Source: Thermoproteota archaeon
GTDB lineage: Archaea; Korarchaeota; Korarchaeia; Korarchaeales; Korarchaeaceae
Assembly (NCBI GenBank): GCA_027491735.1
Contig: JAOZGP010000029.1
Coordinates: 1 to 32,088 of the forward strand
DNA: 32,088 bases
Reading direction: 5' to 3'
The notes under the pieces are model-generated. The model saw nothing but the letters and a program-made list of their open reading frames with translations. It ran no database searches and had not been told where the DNA came from. A program made the position numbers and the translations under genes. Below, one piece after another: positions 1 to 8,492 of this stretch. The stretch's first letter is position 1. The number at the start of each line of letters is the position of its first letter.

Positions 1-213
1 GAGGAGTGCCGGATCTGTCCTTACAGGCACATATGTGGAACGCCCTGTCCGGCAGAGGTGTATGCTGAGAACGGCAGCATGTTTGAAAAGAGTCCCTACT
101 GCGATTTCTACAGGAAAGTGATAGAGCATGCATTTAAAGTGATTGCTGAAGGAAAGGCAAAGTACGTCATAAGGGAGGGAGTAATGAGGACGAAGTATCG
201 CATTGAGGTGTAG
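1..213 (+). CDS. Radical SAM/SPASM protein, C-terminal fragment (cut by window edge)
   Basis: Frame 1 is open from the first base and stops with TAG at 211-213, leaving 70 residues of the C-terminus of a longer protein. Cysteines at fragment residues 3, 6, 12, 16 and 34 (CRICPYRHICGTPC, then PYCDFYR) follow the spacing of a SPASM/twitch auxiliary iron-sulfur domain, as found at the end of many radical SAM peptide- or cofactor-modifying enzymes. The radical SAM core with its CxxxCxxC motif would lie upstream, outside the window, so substrate and role cannot be told. It is followed by 244 nt without a gene. The family call rests on the cysteine pattern only. Confidence 0.6.
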   Translation, partial: EECRICPYRHICGTPCPAEVYAENGSMFEKSPYCDFYRKVIEHAFKVIAEGKAKYVIREGVMRTKYRIEV

Positions 214-426
214 TATCATACTTGGTTAGTTAGATTAAAGATCGATATAAAAATAATTGACAGCATGAAAGTATATTGTCTCAGTATATGTGCTCTAAAA
301 GACTTAATCCAGTAGATTTGGGAGCTATTCATCTGGAAGTGCTTAAATATAGCCACCTTACGAACATCTGAGGCATCTCTAACAGAAAACGCTGAGAGGT
401 CTTTAACTCAACCCCGCCCGATGTAA

Positions 427-435
427 TTTTTATAT
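427..435 (+). promoter_or_regulatory. TATA box for the membrane protein gene at 458
   Basis: TTTTTATAT is centred about 26-27 nt upstream of the ATG at 458. This is the archaeal TATA-to-start distance and implies a leaderless or nearly leaderless transcript. The rest of 214-426 is AT-rich and shows no gene. Confidence 0.55.
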
Positions 436-457
436 TCAGGTTAACACACTTCTTCAT

Positions 458-1249
458 ATGAAGGTCGTGACGAATGCCACTCACGAGTTGAGGAGAGGAT
501 TGAACAGGCTGAAGCTTGGAGCCCTCTTCTACATCACAGCCTTTATCTTAGCATTTGTGGGAATTGCCGCCATATTTTCCTTGCCTGGAGTGTTCTCTCT
601 TATAACTCAGAGCTTCTCGGAAGAACTTTCAGGATCCCCAGCTCTTCCTGGGCTCCCTGGATATACACCGAGGGCTCCTCTCATCGCGATCCATCCGAAG
701 TTACTCGCTGTCCTGGGAGTCAGCGCCCTCCTTCTGCTGATCGCTGGAATTCTTGGAGTAATCTCCTTTGTGCTCTGGTTCATGGCCACAGGGGACCTGA
801 AGAGATACAGGAAGAGGCTTGGAATAGGGAGAACTGGTATGATCCTGCAGATCCTAGCTGTGATAATAATTATCGTCTGTGTGGTCGGCCTTATCGCGTT
901 CTCAGCCGTCTCAGCAGGGCAGCTGATCTTCGAGAAACCCTTGTTCGGCGCATCCACCGTAATGATGGTCTTAGGAGTTCTCGGTGTCGTCGTAATAGGA
1001 GCGATATTAGCGATCATAGGGAGCATAATGTTCGGTTTGATGCTCATGAGGATGCCTGAAGAGGGTCTGGACAGCGGATTCAAGAAGGCAGGCATCATCT
1101 ACTTGGTGGGTATGGTGACCTCTCTGATACCCTTCGTGAGCCTTATCTCCTGGATATTAGATCTGACCTCGGCCGTTCTCGTATATAGGAGCTCAAAGAG
1201 AAGCCTGGAGTCCTTGCATGAGGGCACCTCCTTCCTGTTAGAAGGCTAA
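458..1249 (+). CDS. Integral membrane protein of unknown function, five predicted segments
   Basis: The product has 263 residues. Hydrophobic stretches lie at roughly residues 20-45, 82-110, 127-152, 166-197 and 212-240. A polar loop of about 35 residues between segments 1 and 2 is rich in proline and glycine (SGSPALPGLPGYTPRAP). The N-terminus, with its GLNRLKLGALFYI stretch, recalls archaeal multi-pass families of unknown function such as DUF973 or DUF996, but that is an impression, not an alignment. There is no signal peptidase site, enzyme motif or nucleotide-binding motif. The gene stands alone, with its own TATA box, before the shikimate operon. The ATG at 458 is preferred because of its distance to that TATA box. 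Confidence 0.6.
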   Translation: MKVVTNATHELRRGLNRLKLGALFYITAFILAFVGIAAIFSLPGVFSLITQSFSEELSGSPALPGLPGYTPRAPLIAIHPKLLAVLGVSALLLLIAGILGVISFVLWFMATGDLKRYRKRLGIGRTGMILQILAVIIIIVCVVGLIAFSAVSAGQLIFEKPLFGASTVMMVLGVLGVVVIGAILAIIGSIMFGLMLMRMPEEGLDSGFKKAGIIYLVGMVTSLIPFVSLISWILDLTSAVLVYRSSKRSLESLHEGTSFLLEG

Positions 1250-1395
1250 ACCGCTCTATTTTTACTTCAGAATCGAGGTGAGCGAACGCTTGGGTACCTG
1301 ACAGACATCGCAATCCTTGGACGTCGTGTGGAACCGTATTCGTCTGAGGTGATGATTGCTGAGAATGTTCGCGAGTGAGCATCCGACAGGTTAGG

Positions 1396-1407
1396 CAGGT
1401 TCACCTG
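1396..1407. promoter_or_regulatory. Inverted repeat upstream of the shikimate operon TATA box (candidate operator)
   Basis: CAGGT-TC-ACCTG is a perfect 5+5 inverted repeat ending ten bases before the TATA box at 1418. The left half CAGGTT also occurs at 1387-1392, giving a direct repeat at a nine-base step. A position next to the BRE/TATA is common for archaeal regulators. The operon's first reading frame carries a winged-helix domain, which makes self-regulation a possibility. Function is inferred from position and symmetry only. Confidence 0.35.
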
Positions 1408-1417
1408 ACCAGAAGGC

Positions 1418-1423
1418 TTATAT
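1418..1423 (+). promoter_or_regulatory. TATA box of the tkt-aro operon
   Basis: TTATAT within AGGCTTATATC is the best TATA-like element ahead of the operon. A transcript would begin near 1447, directly before GGTGAGATC and the ATG at 1456. That ATG would make a good translation start, but it lies one frame off the winged-helix/transketolase reading frame. Confidence 0.45.
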
Positions 1424-1452
1424 CATAGAGACGCCAGGACACTGTAGGTGAG

Positions 1453-1736
1453 ATCATGCGCCAATTTCAGAGGTTGATGTCCCGCCAATATCATCTTTAG
1501 ATCTCCTTACCATAAGGAAGATCCTCTGGAGAGCCATTAATGAAAACCAGCTCCTCATTCTTCGATCCATAGCTAGATCGAATGGTAGAACAATAACCTC
1601 TGTTCTGACAGAGATATCCAGATCTGAGGGGGTCCCTCTCTCAACTCTGAAGCTGAACTCCAAGATACTCAAGGAACTCGGGCTCATAGAGTATGGAGGA
1701 GGAAGGCCCGCCAGGCTTACAAACTCAGGCCTCAGC
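1453..1736 (+). other. Winged-helix coding stretch in frame with transketolase N-subunit, no canonical start
   Basis: The transketolase N-subunit frame stays open upstream to a TGA at 1449. The translation reads like a winged HTH: ...IRKILWRAINENQ..., LLILRSIARSNGRTITSV, then KILKELGLIEYGGGRPARLT and SGLSVLKLM running into the enzyme. The ILKELGLIE...RPARLT pattern is typical of the recognition helix and wing. No ATG, GTG or TTG occurs in this frame before the GTG at 1737. The ATG at 1456, which has a promoter and GGTGA at the right distance, reads 14 codons in frame +1 and stops. One missing base after that ATG would join it to the domain (MAPISEVDVPP...). The cause could be a sequencing error, a true frameshift or a non-AUG start. 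Confidence 0.55.
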
Positions 1737-2447
1737 GTGCTCAAGCTAATGGACGACGACTTCCTCAGAACAGTGAGGAGGATCTCCGATAAGCTAGGAG
1801 GAAATCACATCTATTCCTCTCTGTCATGTGCTGATATCCTGAGAGCCATCTTTCACGTGAAGGATAAGAACGATGTGGTGCTCCTCAGCAAGGGCCACGC
1901 TGCACCAGCTCTCTACGCAGTTTTAATGGAGATGGGATTGATCGATGAGGAGGAGATCGAAAAAGCGGGAACCCCATCCTCAAGGCTGCAGACCCATCCG
2001 GAGAGAGGAACTCCTGGAGTCCTTCTTTCCTCAGGATCACTAGGTCAAGGCCTTTCCATGGCTAACGGGATAGCTCTGGCCGCTAAGATGGATGGAGTTC
2101 GAAGGAGGATTTTTGTGGTGCTGGGGGATGGCGAGCTTGATGAGGGACAGATCTGGGAGGCCGCTGCCACAACAGCCACCTATGAGTTGAACAACGTGAT
2201 AGCTATCGTGGACAGAAACGGACGACAGCTCACCGGACCCACACACGAGATCAAGATCAAGGAACCCCTGGCTGGTAGATGGTCCGCTTTTGGGTGGAGG
2301 CCAGTTGAGTGCTCTGGAAGTCCTGAGGAAGAGATTCTGAGAGCTATTGATCTAGCTGAAGAGACTGGAAGACCTACTGTTCTCATATTCAGGGCGGTGA
2401 ATGTGCATGAGGAGCTTCAGAGACGCCTTTGGAGAGGAGCTTGTTAG
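1737..2447 (+). CDS. Transketolase, N-terminal (TPP-binding) subunit
   Basis: This is half of a split transketolase; with the next gene it should interconvert pentose, triose and tetrose phosphates and supply erythrose 4-phosphate for the DAHP synthase downstream. Visible motifs are LLSKGHAAPALYAVL, SSGSLGQGLSMANGIALA and the diphosphate/metal site GDGELDEGQIWEA...DRNGRQ. The usual GSGHPGGSLS loop reads LGGNHIYSSLS: the histidine is kept, but PGG is lost. At 236 residues it is somewhat short at its C-terminus and overlaps the C-subunit gene by 47 nt. The true start is uncertain: GTG 1737, ATG 1749 (MDDDFLRTV, where the enzyme domain begins), or far upstream through the winged-helix stretch. 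Confidence 0.85.
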   Translation: MLKLMDDDFLRTVRRISDKLGGNHIYSSLSCADILRAIFHVKDKNDVVLLSKGHAAPALYAVLMEMGLIDEEEIEKAGTPSSRLQTHPERGTPGVLLSSGSLGQGLSMANGIALAAKMDGVRRRIFVVLGDGELDEGQIWEAAATTATYELNNVIAIVDRNGRQLTGPTHEIKIKEPLAGRWSAFGWRPVECSGSPEEEILRAIDLAEETGRPTVLIFRAVNVHEELQRRLWRGAC

Positions 2448-3324
2448 GATCGGGGAGTCCAAGCCGGATCTTGTGGTCCTTGACGTTGACGTCTCGACAT
2501 CTACGAGGACGAGGATGTTCGCCACCAGATTTCCAAGGAGGTTCATACAGCTCGGCATAAGCGAGCAGGATGCTGTCTCCACGGCTGCTGGCCTAGCAGT
2601 AGCTGGAAAGATCCCTGTCCTGGCTGGCTTTGCCATGTTCCTGATGAGGGCCTGGGAACAGATCAGAAACACAATCTCCAGAGATAATCTCAACGTGAAG
2701 ATAGCTGGAACGCATTCCGGTTTCTCAGACCATGTGGATGGATCCTCACATCAGTGCCTCGAGGACATAGCCCTGATGAGGGTTCTGCCCAACTTCACAG
2801 TGGTGTGTCCCGCGGATGCTCAGGCCACGAGGTGCCTCCTGAGCCAGGTCGTCGAGAGAACAGGCCCATGCTATCTGAGGCTTGGAAGAGACAATGCCTC
2901 GAGCATCTATGATCAGGAGAAACTCGAGCTCGGCAAAGCGAGTATCCTGGCGGATGGAAGCGATGTCTCCCTGATATCCTGCGGGCCTACTCTTGGAATA
3001 TGTCTCGAAGCCGTTGAGGAGCTTAGGTCCAAGGGCTTCAGCTGTCTCGTGTTGGATCTGCACACAATAAAACCTCTGGATGATCACAGCATCGTTCAGG
3101 CAGCAGACACAAACGGTATAGTTGTTGTGGAGGAGCACAGAGTCCAAGGAGGGCTGGGCAGTGCCGTTGCTGAAGTGGTGTCCGAGAGAAAACCCGCCAG
3201 AATCGTGAGAATAGGTGTCAGAGATGGTTTCGGGACATGTTCCAGGAGGTACGAGGACCTGCTGAGTCTCCACGGGATAACAAAGGAGAGCATCATAAGG
3301 GCAGTGGAGGCGTTGATGAGATGA
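2401..3324 (+). CDS. Transketolase, C-terminal (pyrimidine-binding) subunit
   Basis: The product has 307 residues and is the partner of the preceding N-subunit. The TPP pyrimidine-binding domain shows [33 protein letters not shown] (with the catalytic glutamate of the family) and [15 protein letters not shown], followed by [16 protein letters not shown]. The C-terminal transketolase domain follows ([18 protein letters not shown]). The start is ATG 2401 or ATG 2407; the second begins [13 protein letters not shown], which fits the family well. Its stop overlaps the ATG of the DAHP synthase (ATGA). Split transketolases are normal in archaea; placement at the head of a complete shikimate operon ties it to erythrose 4-phosphate supply. 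Confidence 0.9.
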   Translation: MCMRSFRDAFGEELVRIGESKPDLVVLDVDVSTSTRTRMFATRFPRRFIQLGISEQDAVSTAAGLAVAGKIPVLAGFAMFLMRAWEQIRNTISRDNLNVKIAGTHSGFSDHVDGSSHQCLEDIALMRVLPNFTVVCPADAQATRCLLSQVVERTGPCYLRLGRDNASSIYDQEKLELGKASILADGSDVSLISCGPTLGICLEAVEELRSKGFSCLVLDLHTIKPLDDHSIVQAADTNGIVVVEEHRVQGGLGSAVAEVVSERKPARIVRIGVRDGFGTCSRRYEDLLSLHGITKESIIRAVEALMR

Positions 3325-4073
3325 GGAGAAAGATAGTCGAAGTTGAGGGTGTAAGGATCGGAGAGAAGTTCGTTGTCATAGCTGGCCCCTGCTCCGTGGA
3401 GAGCGAGGAGCAGATCATGACCGCTGCTGAGATCGTTAAGAGAGCTGGCGCTGATCTGCTGAGAGGAGGGGCTTTCAAGCCGAGAACTTCTCCGAGATCA
3501 TTCCAAGGACTTGGAGAGGAGGGTCTTAAGCTCCTCAGGAGGGCTGGAGACTCTTTTGGACTCCCAATAGTGACGGAGGTCCTGGATCCGAGGCACGTCT
3601 CCTTGGTATCCAGGTACGCGGACATGTTGCAGATAGGTGCCAGAAACATGCAGAACTTTCCCCTCTTGAGGGAAGTAGGAAAATCAGGCATGCCGGTCCT
3701 TCTTAAGAGAGGTTTTGCAAGTACAGTAGAGGAGTGGCTCTCTGCAACCGAATACATCCTGATGGAGGGTGATGAGGAGATAGTGCTGTGTGAAAGAGGG
3801 ATAAGAACCTTCAGCTCCTCTACGAGGTTTACCCTGGACATCTCCGTTGTGCCCGTGTTGAGAGAGTTTACGGCTCTTCCAGTGATAGTAGATCCTTCTC
3901 ATGCCGCTGGAAGAAGGGAAATCGTTCCTCCCCTCGCTAAAGCTGCTAAAGCTGTGGGAGCTGATGGTATAATGGTGGAGGTTCATCCCAACCCAGACGA
4001 GGCTCTCTCAGATGGCAGACAAAGCCTCACGCTTGAGCAGTTCGAGAGACTCATGAGGGAGATGAGAAAATGA
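3321..4073 (+). CDS. aroF: 3-deoxy-7-phosphoheptulonate (DAHP) synthase
   Basis: It condenses phosphoenolpyruvate with erythrose 4-phosphate, the first step of the shikimate pathway. The protein has 250 residues and is only the (beta/alpha)8 barrel of the AroA-I-beta/KDO8P synthase-like class. Motifs are [54 protein letters not shown] and [16 protein letters not shown]. No N-terminal ferredoxin-like or chorismate mutase regulatory domain is present, so feedback control would have to act elsewhere. The start is ATG 3321, which overlaps the previous stop as ATGA; a longer frame from 3237 would begin inside the transketolase gene without family resemblance. The stop overlaps aroB in the same way. 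Confidence 0.93.
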   Translation: MRRKIVEVEGVRIGEKFVVIAGPCSVESEEQIMTAAEIVKRAGADLLRGGAFKPRTSPRSFQGLGEEGLKLLRRAGDSFGLPIVTEVLDPRHVSLVSRYADMLQIGARNMQNFPLLREVGKSGMPVLLKRGFASTVEEWLSATEYILMEGDEEIVLCERGIRTFSSSTRFTLDISVVPVLREFTALPVIVDPSHAAGRREIVPPLAKAAKAVGADGIMVEVHPNPDEALSDGRQSLTLEQFERLMREMRK

Positions 4074-5089
4074 GACTTGTTGTCGGGAGGGGGGTTCTCG
4101 ACTCCCTAAGAGAGGAGGTGTCTCGCTTCAATCCTCACTCCGTCTTTCTCGTCACCGATGATGTGGTGGCTGAACTCCACTCAGATAGGGTTCTTGAAGC
4201 CCTCGGTGATGTTAGATGCCTGGTTCTAGGCTCCGGTGAGGAGATAAAGTCCTTAGATGTTCTGAAGAGGATCTGGAGGTGGCTTTTCAGATTTGGAGCT
4301 TCCAGAAAGAGCTTGTTGGTGGCCCTGGGAGGGGGAACCGTTCTGGATGTAGGAGGTTTCGCTGCCTCCACCTACATGAGGGGTATGCTCCTAGCCAACG
4401 TGCCCACCACCCTCCTAGCTCAGGCGGACGCTGCGGTTGGAGGGAAGAACGGCGTGAACTACCTTGGGAAGAACATTATAGGAGGCTTCTACGATCCCCA
4501 TCTAGTGGTCATCGATGTTTCTTTTCTTGAGACATTGAAAAGAGATTCTCTGCTCTCCGGTTTAGCTGAGATAATAAAGCATGGCGTCGTGGGGGATGAG
4601 GAAATCTTCTCCCTTATCGAGAGAAAGGGCTTCTCAGTTCTTGAGGAGGATTCTGAGTTCCTCGTGAGAAGGAGCATCGAGGTGAAGATGAGAGTCGTTT
4701 CAAGAGACCCAAGAGAGGAGAAAGGGATCAGGATGATTCTCAACCTCGGACATACCGTAGGGCATGCTCTCGAGCTGCTGTCTCGATACTCCATCCAACA
4801 TGGTTTTGCCGTCGCTATTGGAATGGTCGTCAGCTGTCTGATCGCTGAGGAGGTCAACGGATTTCAAGAAGCGGACAGGGTTATCAGGCTCTTGGAGAAT
4901 GTCGGGCTCCCTACTAGGTTTGAACTCAGTTCTAAGAGCATTGGGAGGGTTATATCTCTCATGAAGCGGGATAAGAAGGCCTGGAGGGGAGGAATAGTCA
5001 TGGTCCTCCCTGTGAGGATCGGGAGGGTTGAGATCAGATGTGTGAAGGAGGATCGGGTGAGGAAGGCTTTGAGGATGGTCCTTTCATGA
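4070..5089 (+). CDS. aroB: 3-dehydroquinate synthase
   Basis: This NAD- and metal-dependent enzyme converts DAHP to 3-dehydroquinate, the second step. The 339-residue length is normal. The NAD-binding and active-site motifs are [40 protein letters not shown], the metal-site region [10 protein letters not shown] and [16 protein letters not shown] 4070 overlaps the aroF stop by four bases. Its presence together with a canonical DAHP synthase shows that this organism uses the classical entry, not the alternative ADH-synthase route of many euryarchaea. Confidence 0.95.
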   Translation: MRLVVGRGVLDSLREEVSRFNPHSVFLVTDDVVAELHSDRVLEALGDVRCLVLGSGEEIKSLDVLKRIWRWLFRFGASRKSLLVALGGGTVLDVGGFAASTYMRGMLLANVPTTLLAQADAAVGGKNGVNYLGKNIIGGFYDPHLVVIDVSFLETLKRDSLLSGLAEIIKHGVVGDEEIFSLIERKGFSVLEEDSEFLVRRSIEVKMRVVSRDPREEKGIRMILNLGHTVGHALELLSRYSIQHGFAVAIGMVVSCLIAEEVNGFQEADRVIRLLENVGLPTRFELSSKSIGRVISLMKRDKKAWRGGIVMVLPVRIGRVEIRCVKEDRVRKALRMVLS

Positions 5090-5706
5090 TATGCGTCTCT
5101 GCTCCAGGAGGAAAGGTCCAAGAGGCTGCTTTGAGATATCCCAGTCATCTGGTGGAGGCCAGACTCGATCTGGGAGGATCTCCAGATGACTTGAGAGGAA
5201 TCGAGAGAAGGACAATGATAACGATAAGGAGAAGGGAGGAGTGGGGATCCTGGAGGTGGGGTGAGGAGGAGAGAAAGGCCCTCATGAGAAGGGCGATCGA
5301 CCTGAATCCAAGGTATGTGGATCTGGAGATCTCCAGCGCCATCTACGATCTCATCGATGAGGCAAGGGATAGATCCGTAGGCGTGGTTGCCTCGATACAT
5401 CTGGGCAGGAGTGATTGGAACCTCCTCCTCTCCCTTCAAAGGAAGGCCATCTCCTCCGGGGCGGAGGTGTTCAAGGCGGTGATCACCCCCTCCTGCATAG
5501 GAGATTGTGTTAAGATGATGACCATGACAGCAAGCTCTAAGATACCAATGGTGGGGATATGTTTGGGTGAGCTCGGCGTCATCACCAGGTTCGCTGCGCC
5601 TCTTGTGAGATCCCCCTTCACATACGCCTCCCCATGGAGACTGGCTCCTGGACAGCCAACCCCCGAGGAGCTCGAGGAGGTGTGGAGGTCATGGGATCTG
5701 ATGTGA
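5086..5706 (+). CDS. aroD: 3-dehydroquinate dehydratase, type I
   Basis: It dehydrates 3-dehydroquinate to 3-dehydroshikimate through a lysine Schiff base. The product has 206 residues, close to other archaeal type I enzymes. Recognisable parts are VEARLDLGGSPDDL, MITIRRREEWGSW, YVDLEISS, the histidine in VASIHLGRSDW, the Schiff-base lysine in AEVFKAVITP, and the C-terminal SPFTYASPWRLAPGQPTPEE. Start ATG 5086 overlaps the aroB stop (ATGA). An upstream in-frame ATG at 5038 would add 16 residues unlike the family. Confidence 0.9.
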   Translation: MICVSAPGGKVQEAALRYPSHLVEARLDLGGSPDDLRGIERRTMITIRRREEWGSWRWGEEERKALMRRAIDLNPRYVDLEISSAIYDLIDEARDRSVGVVASIHLGRSDWNLLLSLQRKAISSGAEVFKAVITPSCIGDCVKMMTMTASSKIPMVGICLGELGVITRFAAPLVRSPFTYASPWRLAPGQPTPEELEEVWRSWDLM

Positions 5707-6494
5707 TATTGGGAGTCATGGGGGACCCCGTGGATCACTCCCTCAGCCCCAAGATGCATAACGCTGCGTTGAGATTCCTGGGATTAAGTGGAATATACAC
5801 GAAATTCAAGGTGACGATTCAAGAGCTCCCCAGAGCTCTGGACTCCGTCAGATGTCTGGGAATAAGGGGCGTGAACCTCACGATGCCCCTCAAGCTGGAG
5901 GCCCTCCGGCACCTGGATTCCATCGATGAAAGAGCTTATGAGTGTGGTGCTGTGAACACAGTCCTGAACGAGAAGGGATATCTAAAGGGGTTTAACACGG
6001 ACGTGAGTGGCTTCGTTGATTCCCTTAGGGAAGCTCCGAGGATGGCTGTTGTCCTGGGATCGGGAGGCGCAGCTTCGGCGGTCCTGTTGGCGCTCTCCGA
6101 CTTGGGATCCGAGCCGATCGTCATGGGGAGGACTAAGAGGAAGGTAGAGCTTCTGGCTCGGAGGTTCGGAGCCAAGCCGATGAGCTTTAATCCTCAGGCT
6201 CTCACGAAGATCGAGTGGGATCTCCTGGTTAACGCTACCCCCCTGGGTATGAGAGGATTTCCTGCCTTGGATATACCTCTTGAGGCCCTCAAACCTGGAA
6301 GAACTGTTTTTGATCTGGTATACAGTCCGAGAGAGACTGCCCTTCTGAAGCTTGCCAGGAGAAGAGGATGCCGCGTCATAGAGGGGCTGGAGCTCCTTGT
6401 CAACCAGGGCGCCAGGAGCTTCCGCTTATGGACCGGAATGAAACCACCTCTGCAGGTCATGAGGGAGGCTGTTGGACTTGAGAGGTGTTGGTGA
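5691..6494 (+). CDS. aroE: Shikimate dehydrogenase
   Basis: This is the NADP(H)-dependent reduction of 3-dehydroshikimate to shikimate. The substrate domain shows VMGDPVDHSLSPKMHNAAL, VNLTMPLKLEAL and ECGAVNTVL...GFNTDVSGF. The nucleotide domain has VVLGSGGAASAVLLAL and NATPLGMRG, and the C-terminus has VIEGLELLVNQGARSFRLWTG. The length is 267 residues from ATG 5691, which overlaps aroD by 16 nt. GTG 5703 is an alternative, because the GGAGGT at 5684-5689 lies too close to the ATG but well placed for the GTG. Confidence 0.94.
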   Translation: MGSDVILGVMGDPVDHSLSPKMHNAALRFLGLSGIYTKFKVTIQELPRALDSVRCLGIRGVNLTMPLKLEALRHLDSIDERAYECGAVNTVLNEKGYLKGFNTDVSGFVDSLREAPRMAVVLGSGGAASAVLLALSDLGSEPIVMGRTKRKVELLARRFGAKPMSFNPQALTKIEWDLLVNATPLGMRGFPALDIPLEALKPGRTVFDLVYSPRETALLKLARRRGCRVIEGLELLVNQGARSFRLWTGMKPPLQVMREAVGLERCW

Positions 6495-7284
6495 GGCTTA
6501 CGGAGCTATAACCGTTGTGTGTGGACTTCCCCTCTCCAGGGGAATTGCTCTCGGGGTGGACCTGAAGGTCGAGGCTGAGGTCGAGCTGACGGAAGAATGC
6601 TGCGAGGAGATGACCTCCTGGGTGAGGGGGCGCAGAGTTGTGATGGGTGAGGCGCTCTTGAAAGGTTTGCGCAGAATTCTCAAGTTCTTTGGGTTTGAAG
6701 GAGGTTTGAAGGCGAAGATCAACTCAGAAATACCTCCAGAGAGAGGACTTAAGAGCAGCAGCGCCGTCTCCAACGCCTTGATATTGGCCGCTATGGAGGC
6801 GCTCGGAGAAAAGCTCGAACCTCTGGAGGTCCTGAGGCTCAGCGTGAAGCTCTCGAGGATGGCCGGCATCACCCTGACCGGAGCCTTGGACGATGCCTGT
6901 GCCTCCCTTCTAGGAGGGCTTTGTGCTGCGGATAGCAAGAGGATGAGGATCATAGCTAGAAAATCCGTTCCCGAGTTTAGTGTGGGAATTCTGGTTCCAA
7001 GGAGGAGAGTTCTCACCTCATCACTTCGAGATGTGAATTTCTCCCTCTATGCCGAGCTTTTTGATCAAATTTTCAGAAGAGCCCTCGAGGGAGACTGGAT
7101 AAAATCCATGACGGAAAACGGTGAAGCTATGTGCAGCGTGCTGGGTTACAGCAGAAGACCCATCACCGAAGCGCTCAGATCCGGAGCTCTAGGAGCCGGG
7201 CTAACAGGAAAGGGACCAGCATTCGCTGCCATCTTTGAGGGAGATGTCGGATGGGGAAATATGGAGACCAGGGTGAGATCTTGA
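6478..7284 (+). CDS. aroK: Shikimate kinase, archaeal GHMP type
   Basis: It phosphorylates shikimate with ATP. It belongs to the GHMP kinase superfamily (homoserine and mevalonate kinase fold), the archaeal replacement of the bacterial P-loop AroK. Features are the N-terminal GEAYGAITVVCGLPLSRGIA, the GHMP phosphate loop PERGLKSSSAVSNALILAAM and the C-terminal GAGLTGKGPAFAAIFEG. The length is 268 residues. The start codon is probably TTG: 6478 lies nine bases after GGAGG (6464-6468) and gives MRGVGEAYGAIT. TTG 6472 is the alternative, and both overlap aroE. It ends by overlapping aroA. Confidence 0.88.
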   Translation: MRGVGEAYGAITVVCGLPLSRGIALGVDLKVEAEVELTEECCEEMTSWVRGRRVVMGEALLKGLRRILKFFGFEGGLKAKINSEIPPERGLKSSSAVSNALILAAMEALGEKLEPLEVLRLSVKLSRMAGITLTGALDDACASLLGGLCAADSKRMRIIARKSVPEFSVGILVPRRRVLTSSLRDVNFSLYAELFDQIFRRALEGDWIKSMTENGEAMCSVLGYSRRPITEALRSGALGAGLTGKGPAFAAIFEGDVGWGNMETRVRS

Positions 7285-8492
7285 GGATCGTGGTCAGGCC
7301 ATCTGATCTTTCTGGTGAGGTGAGAGCTCCATCATCTAAAAGTCACACCCACAGGGCTTTCTTTGCTGCCCTCCTCTCCAGTGGAAGGAGTCGCATAGAG
7401 GGTGCCCTGAGGTCCGGGGACACTAAGAGAACGCTTGATGCTGTAAGGTCCTTTGGTTCAAAATCCTCCTGGGACGTTGTCGAGGGAGCAGATCCTCTCA
7501 GACCTGCCCATGTGTTCAGTGGTAGATCGGGAACAACTAGGAGAATAGCTTGCGCTGTTGCGTCCCTGATAGACGGAAGAAGCATTATAATGTGCGATCC
7601 TCTGGCGAAGAGGAGGCCAATAGCTCCTCTGCTAGAAGCACTGAGGAGTCTGGGTGCTAGGGTAAGCCTAAATCCTCTGACCGTTGAGGGACCAATAGAG
7701 GGAGGCTCTGTGACGATAGATTGCTCCCTGTCCTCACAGTTTCTCACAGCACTTCTAATCATAGCTCCTTTGGTGGGTATGACGATAAAGGTTGAGAACC
7801 TAGTCTCCAAATCCTATGTTGAGACCACTTTAGAGGTTCTGAGATGCTTCGGCGTCTCTATATCCGGAAAGGACCTGGTATTTGAGATCCCTCTACAGAG
7901 CTACGTTCCATCGATATATAGGGTTCCAGGCGACTTCTCATCCGCTTCCTTCCTTCTAGCAGCTGGAGCATTGTGTGGAAAGGTGAGAGTCGAGAACCTC
8001 TCCTTCAAGCACCCAGATGCGAGGATCGTGGATGTATTGGAGCGGATGGGTGCCCGAGTCAGGAGGGGGGATCGTTGGGTTGAGGTGGAGAGCTCCGGCG
8101 AACTGGAGGGTGTTGAGGTGAACTTGTCCTCCTCGCCGGATCTTCTCCCCATTTTGGCTGTGCTTGGAGCCTTTGCCTCAGGGATCACCGTCCTCAGGGG
8201 TGTTGGACATACTAGATACAAGGAGAGTGATAGGATCAGGTCCATGTCCTTAAACCTGAGAAGAGCGGGAATAGAGGTTAGAGAGCTCTATGATGGGCTT
8301 GTCGTTCGGGGAGGAAGTCCTAGGGGATCCCACTTTCTTTCCTCGGGTGATCACAGGGTAGAGATGGCTATGGTCATCCTGGGGCTTGCTGCTGAGGGAG
8401 AGAGCTCTGTAGAGGGTGTTTTTTACATGGATTCATATCCAGGGTTCTTGAGCGATCTCAGATCGCTGGGAGGGTCGGTATGCTTGGTGTGA
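7281..8492 (+). CDS. aroA: 3-phosphoshikimate 1-carboxyvinyltransferase (EPSP synthase)
   Basis: It joins shikimate 3-phosphate and phosphoenolpyruvate to form EPSP. The length is 403 residues from TTG 7281. Motifs are APSSKSHTHRAFFAALLSSG (substrate-binding Lys-Ser and Arg), GRSGTTRRIACAVASL, CSLSSQFLTALLIIAP, SKSYVETTLEVL, VPGDFSSASFLLAAGAL and the C-terminal GHTRYKESDRIRSM with SGDHRVEMAMVI. The TTG at 7281 overlaps the aroK stop as TTGA and gives the family-like MRIVVRPSDLSGEV. ATG 7251 would add ten residues, so the start is not settled. Confidence 0.93.
   Translation: MRIVVRPSDLSGEVRAPSSKSHTHRAFFAALLSSGRSRIEGALRSGDTKRTLDAVRSFGSKSSWDVVEGADPLRPAHVFSGRSGTTRRIACAVASLIDGRSIIMCDPLAKRRPIAPLLEALRSLGARVSLNPLTVEGPIEGGSVTIDCSLSSQFLTALLIIAPLVGMTIKVENLVSKSYVETTLEVLRCFGVSISGKDLVFEIPLQSYVPSIYRVPGDFSSASFLLAAGALCGKVRVENLSFKHPDARIVDVLERMGARVRRGDRWVEVESSGELEGVEVNLSSSPDLLPILAVLGAFASGITVLRGVGHTRYKESDRIRSMSLNLRRAGIEVRELYDGLVVRGGSPRGSHFLSSGDHRVEMAMVILGLAAEGESSVEGVFYMDSYPGFLSDLRSLGGSVCLV

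Noticed and set aside
607..1098. Long minus-strand frame opposite the membrane protein gene
   Set aside because: It is antisense shadow of a hydrophobic coding region and shows no own promoter or family.
1250..1378. A 43-codon frame continuing past the stop of the membrane protein gene (contains LGYLTDIAILGRRVEPYSSE) in the same frame
   Set aside because: It has no start codon and no clear family, and it has no resemblance to a membrane-protein tail. Readthrough or a decayed fragment is possible but not supported.
1345..1410. Possible C/D box RNA (GTGATGA at 1349-1355 followed by CTGA elements)
   Set aside because: The CTGA follows after only three bases and no C'/D' pair with proper guide spacing is present.
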